NCBI RefSeq assembly: GCF_950023065.1
Contig: NC_088680.1
Coordinates: 41,776,559 to 41,840,558, forward strand
DNA length: 64,000 nt
Reading direction: 5' to 3'
Origin: Planococcus citri
Taxonomy: Eukaryota > Arthropoda > Insecta > Hemiptera > Pseudococcidae
Shown: positions 1 to 14,000 of the stretch, piece by piece
How the letters are laid out: every line of letters begins with the position of its first letter
Numbering within the stretch: the first letter of the stretch is position 1
The notes under the pieces: generated by a model
Database searches by the model: none
Told to the model about the DNA's origin: nothing
Seen by the model: the letters and a program-made list of their open reading frames with translations, nothing else
Translations under genes and position numbers: made by a program

Positions 1-2039
1 AGAAATTCGCAACAAAGTCAGTATTTGACCAATTTACTCGTCGCACGTGTTAACAATGTAATAAAACACACTGAGGAAGGGAGCAGGGAAGTCGTCTATA
101 CGTCTTTCTATGAATTTTAACGTATAAGTGTATAAATACATAGAAGTACCAAGCACCTATAACTCTGTATGTTGTTCTAATGAGTCATAAAATCAACTGC
201 ATCAACTGGTATGGTCGATTCTTGGATCGGATAAGCCAAGCCAAAGCTATACGTATACATATACATAGCGGATGACTTGACAGGTAAAAATAGTACACGG
301 TTTAATAGATAAGAAAAGGAAAACCCTACCTAGGTTACATTAGCCGGGTTTTATGGATCTGTATTTTTATACATTGGAAACACGAAGGAAGGGACAGGGA
401 AGAGGTATGTGCATCGCGAAGTGTATTCGCGCGTCATAAATACGAGTAATCACTATCATCTTATACCGTTGCTCCAACGACGATCGACCTTCTGAAGGTA
501 AATTATATCGATTAGTGTATGCGGAGAAATGCCGACTTACTTGGCTGTGGCTGTTGCTGTTGCTACTGCAATAACGTAGGCTCGTAGGGAAATTTACTAA
601 TTCGTGGCGAAAAAACCGGCTCGATGATCAGGTGGCTCGATGGAGTTTTAATTAGCAAATTAAAAATAGTACCGGTACAAACATTACCTACATTGAAGAG
701 ATTAAGGTCTAAGGTACTCGAGTCTCGAGTAGATATGTAAATGTCGTCTGCAAAGACAGGTTATTGGCTTATGTGAGTTGGATGGTCATTTTCTGTGTAC
801 GTAGATGTTCCAGGTTTCGGGACACTTTATTTTATAGGCCTTCGAAGTGTTAACGATGATGCTTTCTAATGGAAAAGTGGAGTGTGTGTGTGTGTGTGTG
901 GTGATTGATTTGACACTTTGAAGAGTGTTGCATCCGAAATAGACCAGAAGGAATATATCTACATGGTTGATGTAGTATACTAAAATCGATTTCGTGTATC
1001 TTATACTACATAATATTCTTTGGCTTTAGGTTTGAAAAAGCACAAAAGAAAGCAATCGACTGGCTTTGGAGTTGGAGGATTGTATGGCATAGGGCCTAGC
1101 TAGGTTTAGCGAGACTGTGCGCGTGGGTTGGCTTAAGGAAAAATATAATAGGGTCTTAAATCTTTCGGATGATGTATTTTGTAAGCGAGGGTATAATGAC
1201 TAGGTAGCTGTCACCGGTGAACGAAGAAGAAGAGGTATAGGTACAGAGGCAGAGGCATCGCGCCGCAGCCACCTCTCAATACACAGATAGAGAGAAAGAT
1301 TGTACCGTAGAAGCAACAGATGGTGGTCGTGGTGATCGGGATGCTGCCATTCTGGTCGCCTTCCAGAGTACATACGACCCAAAGTACATTTAGGTAGGCT
1401 TTATGTATGCTATAGGCGGTGGTTTACGATATGAAAAAAGATAGCTGCTGTAGATGAAAAAAGACGACGTGATTCGATCAAACGAGAGTTAGACAGAGAT
1501 GGCAACATAATACACGAAAAAGAACCGGTGTTCAGGCACGTGTGTCTATGTTTTGGAAGTTCGGTGTTCGGTGCACACCACGTTACACCTGGCGCTGCTT
1601 TTTTTCGGACATCTGCCACAGATGCTCCTTGAGCTGTACCTCTACCCTGCTTCTGCCTGGTTCAGGTTCGATTATAAAGTATATCCTGTAGACGGGAATG
1701 TGTTTTTAATCTCCCTTCCACCTTTTTTTTTTGGCGGTGATCAGAGATTTTTCGGTCAAATATTATCAACGAAGGATGATTCGAAAGCAACATGTTTCAG
1801 TTTGCATCTGTACCTACTCGCGATCGTTGAGGAGTTGTTCTCTCTCGAGATGTGCAAGATGGAACATTGCGTTATCGTGTGATGATCGTATATCGTATAT
1901 ATTGTCGATGTCGTGATCGAATATACCAATACTTTATGTGTACTATGTGTCGTATTATCTGTTTATAAAACTTTCAAAGTACCCGAGATATAAATATTTT
2001 CGCTGTCGTGTGTGTGTCGTACCTACAAGAAAGTGAAAA
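1..2039. other. Upstream region of the pico-like gene, no gene recognised
   Basis: No convincing coding frame is seen; the short open frames have no family resemblance and no coherent splice sites. There is a short (TG)n run near 884-900. The stretch just before 2040 is probably promoter and 5' untranslated sequence of the gene starting at 2040, but I cannot place the transcription start. Confidence 0.5.
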
Positions 2040-5000
2040 ATGTTGTGCCACGGTAAACCGATCTGCGGCAATAAATCCAAAAACGCCATGATGACCGATG
2101 GCGGTAACGAAAGCGAAGGCGAAGACATGTACGGATTTTTACCCAAGAACAAACCTAACATCGCTAGATCATCTCTAATCGAACGTACCGGCCGAGTGCA
2201 GAACATCTACGAGACGAGAAAACCCGCCAAAGTGGTCACTTTCAAAAACGAACCGCACCAAGTCCGAATAATCCAACGAAGACACTCGTGCGCTGAAAAT
2301 TTTCGCAACTATCAACCTTCATCCTCGTCTGTAAGGTCTTCTCGAGCATACCCCGGTAGTAATCGAACCCCTTCGTATCCTCCAGCCATCAAAAGATCAA
2401 CAAGTTTCGTCGAACCTTGCGCCCATTATCATCGCAGACCGTTACCACTACCGCCTCTTCATCCGCAACAACAACATCAAATGCAAGATAGACCGCCGCC
2501 TCCGTCTTACAATGTGGCTATCCGAAGAGCGGCCAGCTTCTCGGCCAGCAGAGGAGTCAATAGAGGATTCCCAATGCCCAGAAGACCTCTGCAGCCTTTC
2601 ACAGCCGCATCTGGCGGTCCGGAAATGCCAAAGTTGTTGCCGATGCCGCCAATACACCAGATACATTCCAGTTCTACGTCCGATCTTTATGTGGATAGTT
2701 TTTCGCTGAAACGAGCCCAGAGTAGGGAAATTTTATCGGCTGCGAGTTCGACGTCTTCGATATCCGAAGCGACCGTGTATCGTAAAATTGGACCTGGAGA
2801 TTATGTCAGCGTTAGCGATAAACAAACCAATAGGAAGAGTTTCAGATGCGACGGTAATGCTGAAGATGACAGCATCGGACCGCTTATTTATGTGCCGCCG
2901 GTATGTCCAAAGTTTTTTGTTGTTGTGGTTTTTTTGTTAATGGCTGGAGGGTATATGTGTGTATGGACATGGAGTGGTCGAGTGAAGGATTTAATGGGTG
3001 ATTTTTTGCATGGAATGAACTGTATGTTTTTTTTTTGTGGTGAAGAAATCTCCGCGGTTACCTTCGTAATTTTGTTGAATTTCTCATTAAAGTTGTTAGG
3101 TGCGAAGTTGAAAAAAAAAATATTGCAATTTTTTCATATTAAAAGAACGGAGAACGGAGAATGAGGAAAATGACTGTCAGAATGTATTTACGTATATATT
3201 TTTAAATTTTCCTTTAAAAAAATTCTCATCGAAAATTACCCAGTTGTTGCAGTTTGAATGATCCTAAAGTCTCAAAAATGTACTTAGAAAAGTGCCAACA
3301 TTCTATCAATTACATATTATTGTCGTAGAAACATGTGCAATAGGGTTACCGAAGATCATATTTCTGTCAAAATATTGGCAAAAAGTCTTGAAGGTCATAT
3401 TTTGGTCAAAATGTCTCTACATCAATATTGTTGTGTAAAAAAGTGCATTTTGATTGAAATTTTGTCAGGAAATCACCTTGACCTGAAAGGTCACCAGCCA
3501 AGTCGTGTTTTAAAATCACTCAAAGTCGTTTTTTCAGCTTGCTTCATTTTGATCAAAATCCTTTTACGGAGAGATTTTGATCGAAATTTTGTCATGAAGT
3601 TTCGTTCACTCTATAACGTCATAAAAAGTCATATTTTGATGAAAATGTTGCCGAGGAATCCCATTAGAGGCCACTTGAGTCGTTTTTCCAGCTTTCTAAT
3701 TTCATATGTCATGTGTGAAGTCATGTTTGGATCAAAATTTTATCACGAAGTCTCCTTTAAAAGTCACTCTAGTCGTATTTTCGGCTTGCTTAATTTCTAT
3801 GTCATGTAAGAAGTCATATTCGGGTCAAAATTCTGTCACAAAATCTCATTTAAACTGTTTGAAGGTCACTCAAGTCGTGTTTTCTGAAAGTGACATTTTG
3901 ATCGATTTTTTTGTCAAGGAATCTCCTTTAAAAGTCACTCAAGTCGTTTTTTCAGATTGCTTAATTTCTATGTCACGTATAAAAAAGTCATATTTGGGTC
4001 AAAATCTTGTCACAAAGTCTCGTTTAAAGGTTACCCAAGTCATGTTTTCAGCTTGCTTAATTTCTATGTCTCGTAAATAGTCATATTATTTTGATGAAAA
4101 TTATGTCTCAAAATCTCTTTTCTAAAGGTCACTCAAGTCGTGTTTTCGACTCAAAGGCGAAAGACCACCCAAGTTGTATTTTTTCTAGCATGCGCAATTT
4201 CTATGTTTTGTAAAAGCTTTATTATTCGATCCTCTTATGTTGCTAAATGGAGTCCTCTTTAATGATTTCCGCCCTAATCCTCCAGGGTGCTGGAGTGAGA
4301 GAGAAAGGGGGGGGGGTGATCATCGTAATTTTCATTTTACACAGTAGGTAGCAATTTCTTGTAAAACTTCGAAGACGTCATTAAAGTTTGAAAAGCTCAA
4401 ATTTGAACTTTAGGGTGAAAGTTCAGCTTTTTTGGCAGATGCAATAGTTGAATGTTATCCTTTGAAAAATTCATATTAAGACACATTTTCATCTTCTTTG
4501 CAAAAAATTAATTCTTTAAATGAGATCTCAACACCTCTGGAGGGCGCACCTCCCCCCCCCCCCAATGGTCAACATTCGAAAAAAATTCAAAAATGATGTG
4601 ACATATCGATTGTTACTAATTTGAAGGTGCTGAGGTCAAATATTGGCTTACTTTTTCGATCCGGTCTCTCTAACCCCCCTCCCCTCAGTTCCCTGCCTTT
4701 CAACATGACCAGAATACCGAAAAATTGAAAATTGCTTGTGATATATGGTTTGTTAGGTTTTCAAGGACGCTCAGTTCAAATTTTTACTTAATTTTTGCCT
4801 ACGATTCCTCAATGCAGCTCCAGCTCACACCCCCTCCCCTCCATTCTGGAAAAAATTCTAAAAGTGATAAAAATATAACGTGACATGTCGTTTCACACAA
4901 TTTAAGGTCGCTGAGTCCGAATATGTGTTTATTTTTTGGATTAGATCTCTAGATTATTAACCAAGCTGTTATTTTATATAATCAATACCAAAGTTCAGTC

Positions 5001-8000
5001 AAAATGTTGGGTTTTTTATTTGGAAGGAAAGGAAGAGGGGAGAGGTTAAAGTTACAACCTTTCTTACCGATGATGTGTTTGTTCATTGTGTTCTGACTGT
5101 GAGCATTCTAAAAACATGAAGCACGATAACCTAAAGAAGATGATTAGTGTTGATGAAATTATGACTATACCTATGACGAAGCAAAGAAATCAGATCATTC
5201 CCGAATAGTGGAGTATCGAAAATTAGTTCGTTAATTAGTTCATTTTATAATATTGTTTTTTTTACGACCTCGCATCATCGCAATAATCAAGCTAAAATGA
5301 ATTTTAATCGGACGTTTTTATATAGAAAATTTCCCACTGAATATTACTTAGATAAATATTAATCTCTGAATCATACTTTTATTCATAAGGAAAAGTCGTA
5401 CCTTCGAACTAATTTCGAAAATGAAAATATAGCCTAATTCTTTATAGACTTTGAAGCGAGCTCGTTTTCCTCTCGAATATTTCCTCCTTCGGCCGTGGAG
5501 CTACTTCGTATTCAAATGAAATAATGAAAATAGGGCCTGTAATTCATAAATCAATTTAAAATGAAAATAAAAAACCATTTACCTGCTTCAAGCTTGTATA
5601 AATATTTTGACCAAGAAATGGAAAAATATTATATCTACTTACCTATATATTCGTATACCGGAAGGAAATGCTTACTTATTGCAAATTCAAACGGCGAACT
5701 CATTTAATTCATTTTACAAATCTTGACAGCTCAATCATCTCGAATTCTCGAGATTCGCGAGTCCAACCCTCGTTCGGTGTTCGTTTTATACGTAAAACCT
5801 CCATCTCGTTTCTGCGAGACGTACCTTCTCGAAAATGATTTAAACGATTTTCCTTGCTTACCTTGTTCAATGCGGAAAATTTATACACATTTTAAGAATA
5901 AATTATCCAACTAGGGCGTTCACCTTTCAAAATACACGTAAGCACTGTTGGGTTTTTCTTACGGAGAAATATTCGAAACCTGCGTCCATCTTCGTCTCTC
6001 TCATCCATTTCTCAAGATTTTGGAGTACATAACTGGATTTCGAGGAGGGAAAAAAATCATTTGAGAAGTTTCTTTTTCAATGGTGTGTCCGTCGTCATCG
6101 TCTTGGTTTCCAGTGTCTCTTGAAACGTTGTCACGTGTTGGCCGGTGCTAGTTTTTATTGTACATTTGTTAGTTTCGATTCGGGCATCGCATTGTAGGGG
6201 GTTGATGTGATGGTTTGTCTTCTTTCTATTCTTCAAGACGGGTGACTTGATTGCTGACGATTGTCTTGAAAGAAACTCGTGTACGGTTTAGATGTACTGT
6301 TCGAATCGAGTGTTTGCTCTCGCCATCCGAGTACATTGTTTTCTTATTTAGTTGCTCGGTTTGGTACCAGAGACGTGTTGTGTAGTTGGTTGTGAATTTT
6401 AGCGCGAATCGGAATCGTCCGACTGTGTTTTGTGTACATTTTAGATAGTCTAGTTCGAGATGATCGGATACTACTCGGTGGTGTATTTTAAACATAATGG
6501 AGCTCTGTTTTATTAATGACTCGGTAAGTAATTAAAACTGGTGGTTATTGACGTTCTAGCATTTTCTATTGTTTAGGAAGCCTGTGCCTGGCTTGCTAGT
6601 TGCCTGATCCCGCGTATATAGTCGTTAGATTAATTTACATATATCTATTATTCGCCTCCGTCCTCCATTTAGCCCCTCGCGTGTCCTGTCCACGTCCGGT
6701 CTCCGCCACCATAACGTAGTGTGCGATGAAATTAAGTAATAACGTGGTACATAGTACGATACTATACTCACCTTGAACTTTGTAAAACCTTTCTTCTTCT
6801 TTTTCTACTACTTTTTTTTTAGCGTGACAAATTTTCAATTAATTTAATGAGGTTTTTGCGTACCATAGTCGAGTTGCCTTGCCTTGCGGTTTATGGGATA
6901 CCGGTATCAGAGTCAAGGGTACTATAGGGCTGATCTCGATATCATCACGTTTTTTAAGGTTCTGCTCTGGCTGATCCACGTGGAGGTTTATTGGCAAGAT
7001 GGTGCGATATGATGGTTCCGCCCTTTTTTTTTTAGATCTTTTAATTACTGTCCCCTTTCCATATTCACCGGTTTGGAGGTCTCGCGTGGTGTTTTAATTA
7101 TTTACATTCTAATGAGTTGCAGCTTCCAAATTGCATTTTTTTAAATTTTTATGCGACTTTTTTGAAAAATTGAGCCTCATAAAGCTCACGTGTGTCGAAA
7201 AAAAGAGCCTTATAACGGGATGGTACCTGGAAAATTACCACATGAAAAATTCCCACAGTTTCAGCTGCCCAATTGCTATGTTATGACTTATGATGAGTTG
7301 CAGCTTCCAAATTGCATGTTTCGATATTCTATGTCATTTTTTAGCAGAATTGGGTCCTGAAAAATTCGCATGATTTTCGTTGGTGTTGAAAAAGGCCCTC
7401 GAAATACGATGGTACTTGAAACATCGAATGACCAAAATGGTGATTTTTATTTTTTACAAGGGATGTTTTCTGGTCGAGGATTTCGAAGAGAAATTGAAGA
7501 AATGATTTCCATTTTTGTATTAAAAAGTTCACAAAAAGTCGAGTAAGCCAAAAGTCAAAAATTATCAAAAATCAAAAAAATTCTATTTTGAGAAATTTTT
7601 AGTTTTTTTTTCTGATCAACGAATGAAACTCGACAATTTGCAATAAGTAATCACAAAAAAGATGGAGTATCTCATTTTTTGAAATTCGAGTTTGTCAAAG
7701 AGTTTGAATTTTGAAATAATTTAGCTTCAAATTCCAAAATGAGATTTAATAAAATTAGAAGAGAGGGGAAGGAGGGGTTTAATCAACATTCAGTATTCTA
7801 AAAGTTTCAAAATTTTGAAGTTGATTGATATTGATGATTGAATTGGAGTTTTCTAAGTATGATTTTGTCACCCTTTTTTTTTTTTTTCAAATTTGCAGCA
7901 TAAGTTTCAACATGAAGGATGGGGTGAGATAGGATTAGAAGCGGAGGGGGGAGGGCAATCAGTTCGAAACACACTGGTAATTCCTGCATAAAAATTGAAT

Positions 8001-11000
8001 CTTTTCTGATTTTTACGATCATTCTACAAAGAATTTCGATTCCCAGAAATTAAAATGGGCTCAAAAGTGAGATGTAGTATGATTTGAAATTTCAAAAATT
8101 TGAGTTTTTGAGAACCATAATTCAGAAATACAAAAATGCACCTCCCTAATAAAAAACATCAACCTCACAAACCAAATCTAACCCCCCCCCCTTACGGGTG
8201 TAATAATCTTGTAATTATAAACGCCAAAAAAAAAAATAATTTTATTTCAAACTCATAATCATTCTCGTACTGACACAAATATTGTCTCAAATTCTTTTAC
8301 TGCTCTTGCAGATATTTCATTCAAATTCGAGTCACTTCTCAAACTTGTCTAAAAAATTGTAAATTGTGTGTTTTTTTTTGGTATTTTATTTTGGACAATT
8401 TTGGGGTGGCGAAAGCCGAAGTACATAAATATTATTCTTATTTTTGGTCTTAAATTTTTTTGTGTGAAAAAAGTGAATTTTTCTTGAATTTGTTTTTTTT
8501 TTCAAAATTAGGAGAGAATCACTGACTGGAAGCAAATTTGGTTTTGGATCATAGAACCCTTCCCCTCCCTCCTCATTTCCTCAGGATTTAGATGTGCTTT
8601 CGTGGAAAATGTTGCAGTAGTTTTTGCAGCAATCAAATCTCATTAAGACAAAATATGAAATTGAATTTTCAATTCAACTTTTTCAAGTGCCTCATTTAAG
8701 AAAATTTCACCGAAAAGTTATACAGGATGACTCAAAAAAATTCTGATTTTTTTCGTGACAACTCACGAATAATTTAATATGAAGGAAAATATGTTCGAAT
8801 GATTCTCATTATAATTGGAGGGGGGGGGGGTAACGAGGTAATTTTGGTAATATTTTGTAATAGAAAACATTATTTTGGTCACATTTTTGAAGAAAACAAT
8901 AATTACATATTTTTACAAAATCAGTATAATTGTCAAAAAAATTGCAAAATTGCATCTAAATTTTCGACATTTATGACTGAGTTTAAAAAAGTGATTTGTT
9001 TAAGCTATCAGGTCTTCAAAAAATTATTAAAATTTTTTCTTCTTGAAAAATTGTTTTTTTTTTTGGAAAAACTGGGCGTTTTACCTCCGTTAAAAATGAA
9101 TTAAATCAAAATTTTAGAGCATAAATTTTTCCATAATTTCAGTGTAATTATTTTTTTTCTCGGAGAGCTCTCTTTTTGAGATATTTTGAACGAAAGTCGA
9201 ATCACCTGAAAACGTATTTTTGGGAGAAATAAAAATTATTCGTGATGAAAAATGAACTTTGGAAAAAATTGAAGGTCTTACGAAAAAATTGAAAGAAAAT
9301 CAAAATTTTGATAATCTTTTTTAAAGGGAGCTTTGTTTTTGAGGTATTTTGAGCAAACTTAGAGAGCTCAACTTGAATTTTTTTGATTTTCGTTCAATGG
9401 CTGCCCTGTAAAGTGGCTGTGAACTTTTTCATCTTGAAATTTCAACTACAGAAGTCTCTTTTTAACGGTTCAGGAGTCTATACCCCCTCTCCCCCATCTG
9501 CTCCTTCCCATTATTTATTTCAACAACTCCGTACCAAATTTTGAAAAATACTCATCAAATATGGCTCAAATCACCTCATCTATGGCCTCCATCTCATCGA
9601 TAGCTGGTCATCTTTCCAATCACGCGTATCAGTTACCATTTAGAAATTTCTAATGTATAAGTTATTTCATTCGCGTTCAAATCTACGTCACAATAGCGAT
9701 TTCCGCGAATCATCGGGTCTGGCACTCTGGCGCTGTGACTGGTCAAAATTAGCTCAACAACGTGCTCGATGGCTGGCGACGTAAGTAACGGAACGGACGG
9801 GACGCTGCGAATCGTACGCAAATGTGAATTCGATCATTAGTCATTCGAGTATAATAATAATATGAGCCCGTTAAACAGTCTGCTTTGGGATAATGACGCC
9901 AAACCAAAACGGAGAACGCGTAAGGGATTCTCGACCTGTACATAGCCTACGAATAAGCTGCATCTTTTTCTTATTTTTTGGCAGCGTTGCCAAACGTGTA
10001 AAAGAATAGCTTTCTCCTTTGATCAATCGTACGGTTTGGTGTTAAAAAGAAGATAAAACGCGTAGAAATACCTCTCGTAGTCGTATCCAGACACCTTTGG
10101 TCCTACGAGCCATTATACTCTGCTCGACTAAACAAGGATAATAAATCAAACGGGATGAGGAGTCGAAGACGCGACAAGATGTGTGGAGGAGACAATACAG
10201 TGTTGGATACCTGCACCGTGTCTGAAAAAATCCACCTATGATACGCGATGGCTGCCAAAATAACAACGACAAAAGGGCAAATACCGCTAAAATATCAATT
10301 CCCAAAGCTAATCCGCAACATCTCTCGTTATTTTTGTACCCCTCCTTCGCCTTCTCCAAGTCCAGAAATAATTCTACTGCCGAGATACGGATCAAATTAC
10401 ATAATTTTTCGACGCAGATTCGATATTCGAGTATTTTTTCGTTCACTTTGGCCAAAATCTAGGTTACTTAATTTCGAGGATGTCATTTTATCCGCAAAAT
10501 ATTCGTTTCTATGGCTCTAATGGAGGAAGAATAATACAGCAGGATGAAAAAAAAAACTCGTTCAATCACTTCACGCCAAAGGCGACCAAGTTTTCTAAAG
10601 TTTCTGTACTTAATATCGTTTTATACAATTTGACGACGATAAACTTTCGTCTCTCTATTGTTTTTACTGCTCGAGTCGACTCGACAGACTCGATGTGAGG
10701 CGTGAAAACTGAAAAGCGACCAAGATAATGAAACGCCGCACCGGATCCGCCGTCCGTCCGTCCGTTGTCGTCGTGCAAATGGAATACGCGTACTTGGAAG
10801 CTGTTGAAATTACACTTGCTCGTATTCGTCGTAGTATTCTCTCGTCTTGCTTAATGGAATTGAAAATGCGCTAGCTTTAAAAAATTCACGCCAAATGAAT
10901 GCTCGTGTAATGAGAAAATTCTCAAAGGTTATGGCGCATTTTTCGGCACACGTTTTCCGCCAGAGGGTACTTCAAAAATATATAATACGGATGAGAGGAC

Positions 11001-14000
11001 TTTGATGTACTTAGTCGACTATACAATATACATATGTAATAGCGTACGAGTCGTATTTTTCTTTCTGTTGGTCGACGAATAGGTGTATAATTATTACTTG
11101 ACAAGAACGTGTTTCCGTTAATAAAAGGCTTACGGAAAGGCAGAATTGATTGTGCTTTTGGGTTGGTAAAATTTTTTCATGCAAACGAATTATCTCATCT
11201 TTGGATGATTACTTAATTCACGAACAAAAAGATCACATTTTCGAAAATTTCGTCTAAATTTTTTGGCCTTTTTGCCCCATTAATTGATGATTTTTTTTTC
11301 AAGTTGGAAAAGTGGAGAGCAAAGCATCAATCATAAAAGCTGTATTTTTGATTTTGAGAGATGAATTTTCCATTTCCTCTTCTGCTAATCGCCTGAAATG
11401 CCATTTTTCCACCATTGCTATGAAATTTTTTTTATCACTTGTACCCCTAACGATGACTTAATTCATCGAGTCTTCAATTACATTCGATTACGAAACCATC
11501 GTTTCTTCTTCGAAAAGGAAAGCTAAAATGAGAAAAGTATTAAACTTCATGAAACCCCCAGTCTCCTCTGACCCGGCCCAAGCCTCTAAATCGCAATCAC
11601 ACAGTATCCGATTCGAGTGGAAATCAAAAACTCCTCCAGAACCAATGTGCACGTCACCTCAAGCCGAAATCACGCAGATAACCAATCAATTAAGCAACCT
11701 GAACGTATCAAATGACCACACCACGATCGACATGGACCAGTCAGAAGGTGCTGGCGGAGCATCGGAGATCACAATCGAAAGAGGATCGGGTCCTGCATCC
11801 GAACCAGAAGCAGATCTCGACCCAGAAGATAACGCCATAACCGAACCTTCGGATATGTCCGCCTTATCCGATCCTTCCGAAAGCACGACTCGTAAACTGA
11901 AACCGAACTCTGCTGATGACTACGAGAAAATCATTAGAATCGAGAAATACGTGAAATTGGCTCAAGCGTACCAAAGATGTCGTAGATTCAAGAAGATACC
12001 GAGGAGATCGACGAATCCGACTTATTTGAACGAACCTCCTGTGCTTATGTGGATCGGAACGAATACCAGTTACTTACGTAGAGTTTATATTAAGGATAAG
12101 TACAAGAATTTCGGCATTTCAACCCCTTTCAGAGGCAAACCCTTGGCTGTAGGTAATCCTCAAGCTATTGATACAAAATTAAACAGAGCTTTCGAGTTGA
12201 GAAAAGCATACGCCATCAATGAACCGGTTACCAGTACGCATTTTGATCGGCATTACGAGCAATTTGAAAAACCACCTTTTCGCAGAGTTAACGTCAAGTT
12301 GAATTAGTTATATCAAATTGTATACTACATGTACATGTGTTGGTGTTCTTTTTTTTTCAATAAACTGACCTAGATAATTCTACACGATCGTTTACCTATC
12401 TTTATGGTTTCGTATCCGTACTTATGAAATTATCGACGACGAGGAAATCAATTATTACGTACGTGCTAATTTATTACACATTCCCTGTAGGTTTTATTAC
12501 CATTCTGTATCAATTAACTGGTGCATAGAGACTAAAGAGTCGACGAGTAGGAGTTTACTTTGCCATGATCTTTTTTTTTCAGATTTAGAGCATGAATGAA
12601 TCACGATATGTGCTCGTAAATTCGCAAAAATGTTTATTAGATGTGATGCGTGTGTGTGTAGAGTCTCAAATTTGTGTACAAATTGGCGACCTATTTTTTT
12701 GGGTGTGTTGATTTTGCGAATGTCGAAAGTTATACAATGTGTATTGCTTATTAGACTGATAAACTTACTATCGTCGATAAATAAATGTCGACTCGACTGT
12801 TTGAATGAAAAATTTTTATGTGCAATATTAAATTTATAATGTGATGAAAAATCTAATACATTTTTTGCATTTTTTGTTCTTTGTTGCAGGATTTAGAAAG
12901 CTTCGATAAAAACAGAATAGAAGCTTCTGGATTGAATTTACCTCGTACGGATACTTACAGATTTTCAATGGCTAATTTAGAAGGTATGTACATTTTTCAT
13001 TTTTATTTTTTCGTGAAATTGGGAAAATTTATTCACTCTTAGAATTACTTACGTTAAATTGTTGATCCAACTGAATAAATTTTGGTATATTTTGATGAAA
13101 TATTTTACCCAACCGGAGAAAAATTATTGGATCTCATCAAGTCTGAATCGATCTAATCCGATTAAAACTGATCTGGTTGGATCTGCTCAGATTTCTTTGG
13201 ATCCGGGGAATGCCTGGATCGATTTATTCGGGGTCAATGCATTGATAAAATAAACAAGAAAAATTATTTTCAAAATCAAACAATAATTTTTTTAAATATT
13301 TTTCAAATTTCCTGTTTCTAAAATAGTCAATTTTCAAAATTTGAAAACTAAGTTACCTGCAATCAAGTATTTCACCCCCCCCCCTTCTTCGATAAATATA
13401 ATGTTAGGCTTTTTTTACCTCTTTTTTCGTTTTTTTCGTTCAATTTTTGTGTTATTTATCTAACTAAAAACAGCTTAAGGAAATCTTGAAATTCTCATTA
13501 TGTGAAGAAGAGTTCATTGTTTTCATTCTTAGAATAATTTTCAAATTCAAGAAACCTAAAGTTGAAAATCTGGATATCAAGTATTTCACCTCCCCCTCCC
13601 CCTATGAATATCTACCAAAAAACACACACAAAAAACAGTAGAAAGCCCAAAAACATGAAAAAATCACAACAAATATCTTAAAAGATTTAAAAAAAATCAA
13701 ATTCGAAAACAAAAAGTCGCAGTGTTTTTTTTAAGTATATGAAAATAATAATTTGAAAAGGATCAATGATATTTTTTGAAAAATTTGTAAAAACATTGAA
13801 AAAAATATTTTTGAAACAAGTTCAGAGAAAAAAACAAAAAAAATCTTAATATATCTCACAAAATGTTAAAAAATTAATGATGAATCGTCATTCGTCAGAC
13901 TAACAGTTGAAGATATTCAATACCTTTTTTCGTTGGTACTATTAATAAGAAAAGGACTAAAAAATTTTATTAAATAAATAAAAACGGAAAATTTGAAAAA

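Noticed and set aside
6226..6495. 89-codon minus-strand frame in a less AT-rich patch
   Set aside because: No recognisable protein and no splice partners; could be part of a regulatory region but not supported as coding.
10042..10455. 137-codon minus-strand frame with a hydrophobic stretch
   Set aside because: Starts at a non-ATG codon, overlaps open frames on the plus strand, and has no family resemblance or splice context.
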